Source of the DNA: Oscillibacter ruminantium GH1
GTDB taxonomy: Bacteria > Bacillota > Clostridia > Oscillospirales > Oscillospiraceae
Direction: 5' to 3'
Assembly: GCF_000307265.1 (NCBI RefSeq)
Contig: NZ_DF158896.1
Span: 93,188 to 149,156 of the forward strand
Length of the DNA: 55,969 nucleotides
The notes under the pieces: model-generated
What the model was told of the DNA's origin: nothing
Databases searched by the model: none
What the model saw: the letters and a program-made list of their open reading frames with translations, nothing else
Part shown: piece by piece, positions 1 through 7,773 of the stretch
Layout: every line of letters begins with the position of its first letter
Position numbering within the stretch: the stretch's first letter is position 1
Translations under genes and position numbers: made by a program

Positions 1-17
1 TTTTTTATCAGTTTTTC

Positions 18-164
18 TTACTTACCAGCGTTTTCACACTTCTGGTTGGCAATGCCGCAGCTGGTCTTGCAGGCGGACTGGCAAGAAGTCTGGCATTCGC
101 CGCAGCCGCCGTGCTTGGCGCTTTCGCAGAGATTACGGGTTTCGAGCGTTTTGATTCTTTCCAT
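18..164 (-). CDS. scfA: SCIFF (six-cysteine) ranthipeptide precursor
   Basis: A 48-residue peptide that begins MERIKTLETRNLCESAKHGG and carries six cysteines in its C-terminal half with the spacing of the SCIFF family (GCGECQTSCQSACKTSC). In this family the peptide is the substrate of a radical-SAM maturase that installs Cys-derived thioether links; the maturase gene normally lies just downstream, which here would be off the left edge. A longer in-frame start at 209 exists, but the start at 164 has a GGAG at 174-177 nine bases upstream and gives the canonical N-terminus. Function of the mature peptide is unknown. Recognition is confident; the maturase is not visible. Confidence 0.93.
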   Translation of the reverse strand: MERIKTLETRNLCESAKHGGCGECQTSCQSACKTSCGIANQKCENAGK

Positions 165-238
165 GATACAAATCTCCATTTCTGCCTGGGCTTTTACCGG
201 TGACGCCACAGACTGTTCACTTAATATTTAGCTTAAAA

Positions 239-267
239 TTTATATCACATTTCGGCTGAATTGTCAA
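239..267 (-). promoter_or_regulatory. Promoter of scfA
   Basis: On the minus strand TTGACA (267-262) is followed after 17 bases by TATAAA (244-239). Transcription would start near 232, about 68 bases before the scfA start. Consensus and spacing fit a sigma-A housekeeping promoter. Confidence 0.75.
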
Positions 268-384
268 GAAAACGCAGGGAAAGCAACTGCCATTTTAAAC
301 CGATCCGTGCAGAAAAATATTTGCCGAATTGACGAGCCTTGCTCCGGGCGTAAAACCGCGAAAAAAATTTTATTCATAAATCTA

Positions 385-413
385 TTGACAAATTGCCGAA
401 AACATGTCATATT
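385..413 (+). promoter_or_regulatory. Promoter of the leader RNA / polyamine operon
   Basis: TTGACA at 385-390, a 17-base spacer, and CATATT at 408-413. The predicted start near 420-421 coincides with the first base of the closing stem of the structured RNA that follows, so this promoter seems to drive that RNA and possibly read on into speA. Confidence 0.65.
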
Positions 414-420
414 TATGCCC

Positions 421-568
421 ATCTTATAAAAATGAGGAGTAAAGAGTTCATTTAGCGAATACTGGGACCACTCCCTCGGGAGTTGAGGCCATACGGACAG
501 CCGGGTCCACTGCCGATTGGTGGTTTTCCGCCTCTTATTGATTGAGTTAAAATCTCAAATTTTATAAG
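421..568 (+). ncRNA. Structured RNA candidate (6S-like or riboswitch-like leader)
   Basis: The segment is closed by a long terminal stem: 423-431 pairs with 560-568 (nine pairs) and, after a small internal loop, 433-436 pairs with 554-557. Inside, 465-469 pairs with 504-508 and encloses two hairpins (470-483 with a CTCG loop, and 487-489 with 500-502), so the core is a three-way junction. A further 7-bp hairpin lies at 569-587. The transcript start predicted from the -10 box coincides with the 5' end of the closing stem. The long closing stem recalls 6S RNA, while the position upstream of speA suggests a cis-regulatory leader. I do not recognise the conserved core of any riboswitch class I know. 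RNA-level support is structural only. Confidence 0.45.
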
Positions 569-784
569 TTGGTTACTTCATAACCAAAATGCGTGATTGC
601 GCAGACTTGTGAAACGGTCAATAAAGAGTAGTAAAAGTATGATTGCTATATAGACTCTAAAGTACCCTCTGAATATCCGCCCCATTCTTTTCGGATTTTG
701 ATTTTGTGGCCTTGTGGGAGATTGTCCCGGAGGTGCCGCAGGATTTTTCTGGAAAAATACAATGGAGCTGTGAGAACAGGTTTC

Positions 785-821
785 AAACACAAGCTGTGTA
801 ATAACAGCTTGTGTTTTTTTG
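785..821 (+). terminator. Rho-independent terminator just before speA (possible attenuator)
   Basis: An 11-bp perfect stem (787-797 with 804-814), loop GTAATA, followed by seven T. It lies between the leader promoter at 385 and the speA start at 854, only about 33 bases before the gene, so it could end the small RNA or act as an attenuator of the polyamine operon. The region 590-784 between the RNA candidate and this hairpin shows no gene. Confidence 0.8.
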
Positions 822-853
822 TTTTTACGAGGTGCGATATGGAGAAGAAAACA

Positions 854-2305
854 ATGTTAAATCAGAATCGTGCGCCTATTTACGAGGCTTTGCAGACATT
901 CCGCCAGATGCGGGTGGTGCCGTTCGACGTTCCGGGACACAAGCGGGGAAGGGGAAACCCGGAGCTGACGGAATTTCTGGGCGAGCGATGCATCAGCATT
1001 GACGTGAACAGCATGAAGCCGCTGGATAATCTCTGCCACCCGGTTTCTGTGATCCGGGAAGCGGAAGCACTGGCGGCGGACGCATTTGGCGCCGCCCACG
1101 CCTTTTTGATGGTGGGCGGAACCACAAGCTCAGTGCAGAGCATGGTGCTGTCCACCTGCAAGCGCGGCGATAAGATCATCCTGCCGCGAAATGTGCATCG
1201 AAGCGTCATTAACGCGCTGGTCCTGTGCGGAGCGATCCCGGTCTATGTGAATCCGGAGGTGGACCAGCGCTTGGGAATCTCTCTGGGGATGAAACGGGAG
1301 CAGGTGGCCAGGGCGATTCGGGAAAACCCGGACGCGGTGGCGGTTTTGGTGAATAACCCGACCTACTATGGAATTTGCAGCGACCTCAGGACGATTGTGA
1401 ACATGGCTCACGAGGCCGGGATGTACTGTTTGGCGGACGAAGCCCACGGCACGCATTTTTACTTTGGAGAGGAAATGCCCGTTTCCGCCATGGCGGCGGG
1501 AGCGGATATGGCGTCTGTCTCCATGCACAAAAGCGGCGGCAGCCTGACACAGTCGAGCCTGCTGCTGATCGGGCCGGGGATTCAGGAGGGACACGTCCGC
1601 AAGATCATCAACCTGACCCAGACCACCTCCGGAAGCTATCTTTTGATGGCCAGCCTTGACATCAGCCGCCGCAATCTGGCCCTGCGCGGCAAGACCGTGT
1701 TTCAGCAGGTGACGGCGATGGCGGAGTATGCCAGAGAGGAGATCAACGCCGTCGGCGGGTACTATGCGTTTGGGAGGGAGTGCGTAAACGGCGACTCCGT
1801 GTTTGACTTTGACCCCACCAAACTCAGCGTCCACACCCGCGATATCGGACTGGCCGGGATCGAGGTGTACGACCTTCTGCGCGATGAGTATGATATCCAA
1901 ATTGAATTTGGCGATATCGGCAACATCCTCGCCTATCTCTCCATCGGGGACCGCCCGCAGGAGGTGGAGCGGCTGGTCAGCGCGCTGGCGGAGATCCGCA
2001 GGCGCTATCAGACGGACAGCGGCGGACTGATGAATCAGGAATACATTGCGCCCGAAGTCGTTATGAGTCCGCAGGATGCGTTTTACGCCTCGAAAAAAAG
2101 CGTTCCGCTGGAGGAGAGCACCGGGTGCATCTGCAGTGAGTTTGTCATGTGCTATCCGCCGGGAATTCCTATTGTTGCCCCCGGAGAGCGCATCACGTCC
2201 GAGGTGCTCCAATATATCCAATACGCAAAAGCGAAGGGGTGTTCCATGACCGGCCCCGAAGACCCCGATATTGAGAACATCAATATCTTACAGGAGGAAG
2301 ATTGA
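854..2305 (+). CDS. speA: Orn/Lys/Arg decarboxylase, probable arginine decarboxylase
   Basis: A 483-residue fold-I PLP decarboxylase of the compact Firmicute type (SpeA/Cad/YaaO). N-terminal residues include the family signature PFDVPGHKRG; the PLP lysine sits in SVSMHKSGGSLTQSS, preceded by the ADEAHGTH segment that holds the cofactor aspartate. The C-terminal part carries the small domain ending near the conserved PPGIP. Because an agmatinase gene follows, arginine to agmatine is the likely reaction, although lysine or ornithine cannot be excluded from sequence. Longer in-frame starts exist at 698 (would span the terminator) and 839 (GAGGTG only 4 bases away); 854 has GGAG nine bases upstream. 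First gene of the polyamine operon; its stop overlaps the speE start. Confidence 0.88.
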   Translation: MLNQNRAPIYEALQTFRQMRVVPFDVPGHKRGRGNPELTEFLGERCISIDVNSMKPLDNLCHPVSVIREAEALAADAFGAAHAFLMVGGTTSSVQSMVLSTCKRGDKIILPRNVHRSVINALVLCGAIPVYVNPEVDQRLGISLGMKREQVARAIRENPDAVAVLVNNPTYYGICSDLRTIVNMAHEAGMYCLADEAHGTHFYFGEEMPVSAMAAGADMASVSMHKSGGSLTQSSLLLIGPGIQEGHVRKIINLTQTTSGSYLLMASLDISRRNLALRGKTVFQQVTAMAEYAREEINAVGGYYAFGRECVNGDSVFDFDPTKLSVHTRDIGLAGIEVYDLLRDEYDIQIEFGDIGNILAYLSIGDRPQEVERLVSALAEIRRRYQTDSGGLMNQEYIAPEVVMSPQDAFYASKKSVPLEESTGCICSEFVMCYPPGIPIVAPGERITSEVLQYIQYAKAKGCSMTGPEDPDIENINILQEED

Positions 2306-3165
2306 TGGAACTCTGGTTTAGCGAATTTCACACGCCGGATGTCAAGCACAGCATCCGGGTCAATCGGCATCTGTACTCCCACAAAAGCGAGTATCAGCAG
2401 ATCGATATTTACGACACGCCGGAGTTTGGACGGGTTTTGGCGCTTGACGGAAACGTGATGCTGACGGAGCGGGATGAGTTTATCTACGACGAGATGGTCA
2501 CCCACGTACCCATGGCGGTTCACCCCGACATTCAGGATGTGCTGGTGATCGGCGCGGGAGACGGCGGCGTGGTTCGGGAGCTGGCCCGCTACGACACGAT
2601 TCGATCCATTGATCTGGTGGAGATGGACGATCAGGTGGTGGAGGCGTGTCGGCTCTATCTGCCGGAAAACGCCAGTCGGCTGGATGATGAGCGGGTGCAT
2701 ATCTACTTTGACAACGCCTTGCGATTCATCCGCCGCCGCAAGGCGCAGTACGACCTGATTATCGTGGATTCCACCGATCCGTTTGGGCCGTCCGAGTCCT
2801 ATTTCACAAGAGAATTTTACGGGAGCTGTTGCAATGCGCTGCGGGAGGACGGGATTATGGTAAACCAGCAGGGCAGCCCCTTCTATCGCCACGACGCGGA
2901 GGCCATGCAGCGCAGCCACAAGCGGATTGTCAGCACTTTTCCCATCAGTCGGGTCTATCAGGCGCATATCCCAACCTATGCCGCTGGCTACTGGCTCTTT
3001 GGCTTTGCCAGCAAAAAGTATCATCCTGTGGACGATCTCAACGCAAAGCGGTGGCGGGCGCTGCATTTGGACACGCAGTACTATACGACCCGTCTTCACG
3101 AGGGGGCTTTTTGCCTGCCCGCGTTTTTAGAAAAACTGCTTTTGGAGGTGGAGGAGAAATCATGA
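2305..3165 (+). CDS. speE: Polyamine aminopropyltransferase (spermidine synthase family)
   Basis: A 286-residue cytosolic enzyme that transfers an aminopropyl group from decarboxylated S-adenosylmethionine to putrescine (or agmatine), releasing methylthioadenosine. Visible motifs are LDGNVMLTERDEF, the SAM-binding GAGDGGVVREL and DSTDPFGPSE of the diamine pocket. The usual YHEM before the second helix reads YDEM here, a substitution at a substrate-side position. ATG 2305 overlaps the speA stop (TGATG) and has AGGAGG seven bases upstream; an upstream in-frame TTG at 2302 is less likely. No SAM decarboxylase gene lies in the window, so the aminopropyl donor source is unseen. Confidence 0.9.
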   Translation: MELWFSEFHTPDVKHSIRVNRHLYSHKSEYQQIDIYDTPEFGRVLALDGNVMLTERDEFIYDEMVTHVPMAVHPDIQDVLVIGAGDGGVVRELARYDTIRSIDLVEMDDQVVEACRLYLPENASRLDDERVHIYFDNALRFIRRRKAQYDLIIVDSTDPFGPSESYFTREFYGSCCNALREDGIMVNQQGSPFYRHDAEAMQRSHKRIVSTFPISRVYQAHIPTYAAGYWLFGFASKKYHPVDDLNAKRWRALHLDTQYYTTRLHEGAFCLPAFLEKLLLEVEEKS

Positions 3166-4025
3166 AACCTAATGTTGAAACGTTTCTTGGCTGCGATTGC
3201 CCGTATGAGGACGCCGAAATCGTTTTGTTCGGCGCGCCTTTTGATTCCACCACCAGCTATCGGCCGGGGGCCAGATTTGGTTCTTCCGCCATGCGGCATG
3301 AGAGCTTTGGGCTGGAGACATACAGTCCGTATCAGGATCGGGATTTGTCCGACTGCCGCGTTTTCGACAGCGGAGATTTGGAGCTTTGCTTTGGAAGCGC
3401 GGAGTCTGCCCTCGGCGACATCGAACAGCGGACGGCTGAAATTCTGCGGGATGGGAAGCGCCCTCTGCTTTTGGGAGGGGAGCATCTGGTCACGCTGGGG
3501 GCTGTTCGTGCCGCGAGTCGAAAATATCCAAAGCTCCACATCATCCATTTTGACGCCCACGCGGACTTGCGGGGCGACTATCTGGGCGCTAAGTTGAGCC
3601 ATGCCTGTGTGATCCGCCGCTGCCACGATCTTTTGGGAGATGGACGAATCCATCAATTCTGCATTCGAAGCGGCGACCGGGCGGAATTTCAGTTCGCAAA
3701 GGAACACACGGATCTGCACCCCTTCGGCTTCGGCGGTCTGGAGGAAGTGGTCGAGCAATTGCGCGTGTTGGACGCGCCGGTCTATTTGACCGTTGATTTG
3801 GACTGTCTTGACCCGTCGGTGTTCCCCGGCACGGGGACTCCGGAGGCCGGCGGGGTGACCTTTATGGAGCTGCTGAACGCGATCCGTCTGGCAGGCCGGA
3901 CAAATGTCGTCGGGGCGGATCTCAATGAACTCGCGCCGATGCTGGACCCAAGCGGCGTCTCAACCGCGACAGCCTGCAAGGTACTGCGGGAGCTGCTGCT
4001 CTGCCTCTCGGAAAATCAAGGATAA
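3162..4025 (+). CDS. speB: Agmatinase / ureohydrolase family
   Basis: A 287-residue arginase-superfamily hydrolase that would convert agmatine to putrescine and urea (or aminopropylagmatine to spermidine). The di-manganese ligands are all present: GGEHLVT, HFDAHADLR and DLDCLDPSVFPGTGTPEAGG, plus the late NELAPMLDPSG. The start ATG at 3162 overlaps the speE stop (ATGA) with GGAGGAG upstream; the long upstream open frame is a shadow of speE. Coupling with speA and speE defines an arginine-to-agmatine-to-putrescine route. Confidence 0.9.
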   Translation: MKPNVETFLGCDCPYEDAEIVLFGAPFDSTTSYRPGARFGSSAMRHESFGLETYSPYQDRDLSDCRVFDSGDLELCFGSAESALGDIEQRTAEILRDGKRPLLLGGEHLVTLGAVRAASRKYPKLHIIHFDAHADLRGDYLGAKLSHACVIRRCHDLLGDGRIHQFCIRSGDRAEFQFAKEHTDLHPFGFGGLEEVVEQLRVLDAPVYLTVDLDCLDPSVFPGTGTPEAGGVTFMELLNAIRLAGRTNVVGADLNELAPMLDPSGVSTATACKVLRELLLCLSENQG

Positions 4026-4037
4026 GGAGCACGATCA

Positions 4038-4790
4038 ATGGCGTTGATTGTACAGAAATTCGGCGGCAGTTCGGTAGCCGATGCCCAAAAGATTCAAAAT
4101 ATTTGCAGCATCATTGCAAGAACGTATGATGCGGGCAACAACGTGGTGGTCGTCCTCTCCGCGCAGGGGGATACCACAGATGATCTGATCGCCAAAGCGA
4201 GTGAGATGAATCCCCACCCCTCCAAGCGGGAGATGGATATGCTGCTGTCCACCGGGGAGCAGGTCACGGTGGCGCTGGCCTCCATGTGCATGGAGCGGAT
4301 GGGATATCCCTCTGTGAGCCTCACCGGCTGGCAGGCCGGTATCCGAACCAGCGAGGATCACGGTTGTGCGCGGATTCGAAAAGTGGCGGGCGGCGCGCTC
4401 CGGCGGGAGCTGGATAAGCGCAGAATCGTTTTTGTGGCGGGCTTTCAGGGAATCGACCGCTATGACGAGATTACCACGCTGGGGCGCGGCGGCTCCGATA
4501 CCACGGCGGTGGCTCTGGCCGCGGCGCTGAAAGCGGATGCCTGCCAGATTTTTACGGATGTGGACGGCGTTTATACCGCCGACCCCAGAATCGAGCCGAC
4601 AGCGCAAAAGCTGGAGGAGATCAGCTACGATAAGATGCTGGAGATGGCCTCCGGCGGGGCGCAGGTGCTTCATGACCGCTCGGTGGCCTTGGCGAAACGC
4701 TATGGAATCGTGCTGGAGGTCCGGTCCAGCTTTACCGGAGGGCCGGGTACGCTGGTGCGTCAAATCCCCGCGATTGGGACTGCCGGTTAA
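4038..4790 (+). CDS. Aspartokinase, catalytic domain only (no ACT domains)
   Basis: A 250-residue amino-acid kinase: KFGGSSV at the N-terminus, the aspartate-binding LLSTGEQ, GFQGIDR, the ATP-site TTLGRGGSDTTAVALA, and TDVDGVYTADPR. It would phosphorylate aspartate. Typical aspartokinases continue for about 150 residues with two ACT domains that sense lysine or threonine; this protein stops at EVRSSFTGGPGT, exactly where those domains begin. The stop is followed by 78 bases and then the next gene with its own ribosome site, so it reads as an intact short enzyme rather than a frameshift; no ACT-like coding continues in the other frames of that gap. Its place before carboxyspermidine synthase suggests it feeds aspartate semialdehyde into polyamine synthesis without amino-acid feedback. 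Confidence 0.9.
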   Translation: MALIVQKFGGSSVADAQKIQNICSIIARTYDAGNNVVVVLSAQGDTTDDLIAKASEMNPHPSKREMDMLLSTGEQVTVALASMCMERMGYPSVSLTGWQAGIRTSEDHGCARIRKVAGGALRRELDKRRIVFVAGFQGIDRYDEITTLGRGGSDTTAVALAAALKADACQIFTDVDGVYTADPRIEPTAQKLEEISYDKMLEMASGGAQVLHDRSVALAKRYGIVLEVRSSFTGGPGTLVRQIPAIGTAG

Positions 4791-4830
4791 GCGATCGCCC
4801 GGCGGCTGCGGAATTGCCTGAAAGGAACAT

Positions 4831-4853
4831 GCGGAGGCATCTCCGCTTATTTT
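4831..4853 (+). terminator. Weak intra-operon hairpin
   Basis: GCGGAG (4831-4836) pairs with CTCCGC (4841-4846) around a GCAT loop, followed by TTATTTT. It sits between the aspartokinase and the carboxyspermidine synthase gene and may cause partial termination or an mRNA processing end. Confidence 0.4.
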
Positions 4854-4868
4854 GAAAGGAGAACACAG

Positions 4869-6128
4869 ATGAACAAGGTATTGGTGATTGGATGCGGCGG
4901 CGTTGCGTCCGTGGCAATTAAAAAGTGCTGTCAGGTCAGCGAGGTTTTTACAGACCTTTGCATTGCCAGCAGAACCAAGGCGAACTGCGACCGGCTGGCG
5001 GCCGAGCTGGAGGGGAAAACCGCCACCCGGATTACGACGGCGCAGGTGGATGCGGACGATGTGCAGCAGGTGATCGACCTGATCAACCGCTACCAGCCCA
5101 ATCTGGTGATGAACATTGCCCTGCCGTATCAGGATCTCACCATTATGGACGCGTGCCTTGCCTGCGGCGTCAACTATATGGATACGGCTAACTATGAGCC
5201 GGAGGACACGGACGATCCGCAGTGGCGGGCTATTTTTGAAAAGCGCTGCAAAGAAAAGGGCTTCTCTGCCTATTTTGATTACAGCTGGCAGTGGGCATAT
5301 CGGGAGAAATTCGAGAGGGCCGGATTGGTGGCGCTCCTCGGGTGCGGATTTGACCCCGGCGTGACGCAGGCGTATTGCGCCCACGCGAAAAAGCACGAGT
5401 TTGACACCATCGACACCATCGACATTCTCGACTGCAACGGGGGAGATCACGGCTATGCGTTTGCCACCAACTTCAATCCCGAGGTCAATCTGCGGGAGGT
5501 TTCCGCCCCCGGAAGCTATTGGGAAGACGGACATTGGGTGGAGATTCCGGCAATGAGCATCAAGCGGGAGTACAAGTTTGACGCCGTTGGTCAAAAGGAC
5601 ATGTATTTGCTGCATCACGAGGAGATCGAGTCTCTGGCGGAAAATATTCCGGAGGTAAAGCGCATCCGCTTTTTCATGACCTTCGGTCAGAGCTATCTGA
5701 CCCATATGAAGTGCCTGGAGAATGTGGGGATGCTCTCCACCACGCCCGTTGAATTTAACGGCCAGCAGATCGTGCCGATCAAGTTCCTCAAAGTGCTGCT
5801 GCCGGACCCCGCCAGCCTGGGGCCCCGCACCCACGGAAAAACAAATATCGGCTGCATTTTTACGGGGAAAAAGGACGGCAGGGAAAAGTCCTATTATATC
5901 TACAATGTCTGCGACCATCAGGCGTGCTACAAGGAGGTGGGCAGTCAGGCGATCAGCTACACCACCGGAGTGCCCGCCATGTGCGGCGCGCTGATGCTGC
6001 TGACCGGAAAGTGGAATCAGGCGGGCGTGCACACGGTGGAGGAATTTGACCCGGACCCCTTCCTTGCCGCGCTGGATCAATATGGACTGCCCCGCAGCGA
6101 AAGCCAAAGCCCGGTGCCGGTGGACTGA
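4869..6128 (+). CDS. Carboxynorspermidine/carboxyspermidine synthase (saccharopine dehydrogenase family)
   Basis: A 419-residue saccharopine-dehydrogenase-like protein with an N-terminal Rossmann dinucleotide site (VLVIGCGGVASV), the NIALPYQ and CGVNYMDTANYE segments of the family and GCGFDPGVTQAY. In the known pathway this enzyme condenses aspartate semialdehyde with putrescine (or diaminopropane) using NADPH to give carboxyspermidine (or carboxynorspermidine). The putrescine-forming genes upstream favour carboxyspermidine. Good ribosome site GAAAGGAG; its stop overlaps the decarboxylase start at 6128 (TGATG). Confidence 0.88.
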   Translation: MNKVLVIGCGGVASVAIKKCCQVSEVFTDLCIASRTKANCDRLAAELEGKTATRITTAQVDADDVQQVIDLINRYQPNLVMNIALPYQDLTIMDACLACGVNYMDTANYEPEDTDDPQWRAIFEKRCKEKGFSAYFDYSWQWAYREKFERAGLVALLGCGFDPGVTQAYCAHAKKHEFDTIDTIDILDCNGGDHGYAFATNFNPEVNLREVSAPGSYWEDGHWVEIPAMSIKREYKFDAVGQKDMYLLHHEEIESLAENIPEVKRIRFFMTFGQSYLTHMKCLENVGMLSTTPVEFNGQQIVPIKFLKVLLPDPASLGPRTHGKTNIGCIFTGKKDGREKSYYIYNVCDHQACYKEVGSQAISYTTGVPAMCGALMLLTGKWNQAGVHTVEEFDPDPFLAALDQYGLPRSESQSPVPVD

Positions 6129-7336
6129 TGGAAATCACCACGGCGCAGGTTTTTTCAGGACTGGCAGGGCAGGACCCGGACGTGTTGTTCTCCGCCCTGC
6201 CCACGCCCTGCTATGTCATTGATGAAAAGCAGCTGGAGCGCAACGGCACCTGCCTTGCGGAGCTGGCAAAACGCACCGGCTGCAAGGTGCTTTTGGCGCA
6301 AAAGGCGTTTTCCAACTTCGACTTTTACCCGCTTCTGGACGGCTGTCTTGCGGGAACGGAGGCCAGCGGACTGTACGAGGCGAGACTGGGAAAGGAGGAG
6401 ATGGGCGGCAGAGAGGTTCATGTATTCTGCGCCGCCTATCGGGAGGACAGCTTTGAGGAGCTGCTGGACTACGCCGACCACATTGTATTCAATTCCCCTG
6501 GTCAGCTGAGACGGTTTGGAACGAAGGCAAAGCAGAGGGGAAAGAGCGTTGGTCTGCGGATCAATCCGGAGTGCTCCACGCAGGAGGGACACGGCATCTA
6601 TGACCCCTGCGCGCCGGGAAGCCGGCTGGGAACCACAAGGGAGCTTTGGGACAGGGAAATGACCGAGGAGCTGGTCGGCTTTTTGGACGGACTTCACTTT
6701 CACACGCTTTGCGAGCAAAACGCGGACGATCTTGCGCGTACTCTGGAAGCCGTGGAGAAGCGTTTCGGGGAATTTCTGCCCCGCATGAAGTGGCTGAATA
6801 TGGGGGGCGGACACCATATCACCAAAGTGGGATATGATTTGGCGTGTCTGGAAAAAACGATTGCCTACGCCCAAAATACTTGGGGCGTGGAGGTCTATCT
6901 GGAGCCGGGAGAGGCCGTTGCCTTAAACGCAGGCTATCTGGTCAGCCGTGTGTTGGACGTTATCGAAAACGGAGCCGTTCCAATCGCGATTCTGGATGCC
7001 AGCGCCGCGTGCCATATGCCGGATGTGCTGGAGATGCCCTACCAGCCGCCGGTTTATTGCGCGGATGCCGATCCCGCCCGGGGGTATCCGTACCGCTTGG
7101 CGGGGCCTACCTGCCTTGCGGGGGATGTGATCGGAGACTATTCTTTCCCGCGGCGGCTCAAAGGGGGCGACATGGTGCTGTTCGGCGATATGGCCATTTA
7201 TACAACCTGCAAAAACAACACGTTCAACGGTATGCCCCTGCCGGATATTTGGAAGCTGGACAAGGAAAAACAGCTTGTCCGGCTGACCCAATTTGGCTAT
7301 GAGGATTTTAAGCGGCGCTTGGGAAAGGGGATATAA
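6128..7336 (+). CDS. nspC: Carboxynorspermidine/carboxyspermidine decarboxylase
   Basis: A 402-residue fold-III (alanine racemase-like) PLP decarboxylase of the NspC type. LLAQKAFSNF holds the PLP lysine, GLHFHTLCEQ and NMGGGHH the substrate and phosphate sites, EPGEAVAL and GPTCLAGDVIGDY the C-terminal beta-barrel active-site elements. It would decarboxylate carboxyspermidine to spermidine. It is translationally coupled to the synthase and closes the polyamine operon. No strong terminator follows it; the next promoter is at 7517. Confidence 0.9.
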   Translation: MEITTAQVFSGLAGQDPDVLFSALPTPCYVIDEKQLERNGTCLAELAKRTGCKVLLAQKAFSNFDFYPLLDGCLAGTEASGLYEARLGKEEMGGREVHVFCAAYREDSFEELLDYADHIVFNSPGQLRRFGTKAKQRGKSVGLRINPECSTQEGHGIYDPCAPGSRLGTTRELWDREMTEELVGFLDGLHFHTLCEQNADDLARTLEAVEKRFGEFLPRMKWLNMGGGHHITKVGYDLACLEKTIAYAQNTWGVEVYLEPGEAVALNAGYLVSRVLDVIENGAVPIAILDASAACHMPDVLEMPYQPPVYCADADPARGYPYRLAGPTCLAGDVIGDYSFPRRLKGGDMVLFGDMAIYTTCKNNTFNGMPLPDIWKLDKEKQLVRLTQFGYEDFKRRLGKGI

Positions 7337-7464
7337 GCGGAAAGACTGCTTGGGACGAAAGCAAATATACCAAGCTGTCGGCGGAAAGAAAGCAGCGTAT
7401 ACCGACGATTATTTTGCCGCTGTTGTATGGTGCCATTTCAGCCGCGCTGCTTAGCCTCCAGTAA
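7333..7464 (+). pseudogene. Short coding remnant (unrecognised)
   Basis: After the nspC stop, another frame stays open for 43 codons and reads like the C-terminal end of a small membrane protein (SAERKQRIPTIILPLLYGAI then SAALLSLQ and stop). There is no start codon or ribosome site of its own. It may be the tail of a decayed gene. Weak evidence based only on residue composition. Confidence 0.2.
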
Positions 7465-7516
7465 ACCATTGGGCATTTTCCTAACACGGGCTTGAACCAA
7501 TTGTTTAATTTACCCC

Positions 7517-7545
7517 TTGATAACTTTTCCATTTCACTGTACAAT
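7517..7545 (+). promoter_or_regulatory. Promoter of desulfoferrodoxin gene
   Basis: TTGATA (7517-7522), 17-base spacer, TACAAT (7540-7545). It leaves an unusually long leader of about 220 bases before the gene at 7774. Confidence 0.65.
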
Positions 7546-7708
7546 TTTCTTAAGCGTAGTTTGTTTTGCTGTTAAAATGGTGAGAAAAACCGCAGCGGAC
7601 GTTGTGCCAAGCCTTCTGCAAAACATGGCGGGACAGTCGACCGCTATGGAATGTACCATTCCCTTGAGTCTGCCCTATGCAGCGCCGGGCAATTTGAAGC
7701 GGTTTCCG

Positions 7709-7729
7709 GCACAGGGCTAGGCCCTGTGC
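7709..7729 (+). other. Leader hairpin before desulfoferrodoxin
   Basis: A 9-bp perfect inverted repeat, GCACAGGGC / GCCCTGTGC with only TAG between, about 45 bases before the gene start. No T-run follows, so it is not a terminator; it could be an mRNA structure or an 18-21 bp protein-binding palindrome. Confidence 0.45.
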
Positions 7730-7773
7730 TTGAGGCAATAAAATAAAATTAAAAATCAGGAGGTAAAAAGAAA

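Noticed and set aside
590..784. T-box or lysine-type riboswitch before the decarboxylase
   Set aside because: No T-box sequence (AGGGTGGNACCGCG) and no lysine-aptamer core is present; only GGAGGTGCCGCAGG is vaguely reminiscent.
698..853. N-terminal extension of the decarboxylase from an ATG at 698
   Set aside because: It would contain the rho-independent terminator at 785-821 and has no ribosome site; the family N-terminus begins at 854.
1130..2221. Long minus-strand open frame (363 codons) opposite speA
   Set aside because: It is the antisense shadow of a well-supported gene, with no ribosome site and no domain. The same holds for the minus frames at 4035-6107 and 15738-17327 and the others opposite clear genes.
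7517..7720. Small 67-residue protein encoded before desulfoferrodoxin
   Set aside because: Its start overlaps the promoter, there is no ribosome site and the composition is not protein-like; the region is better read as a leader.
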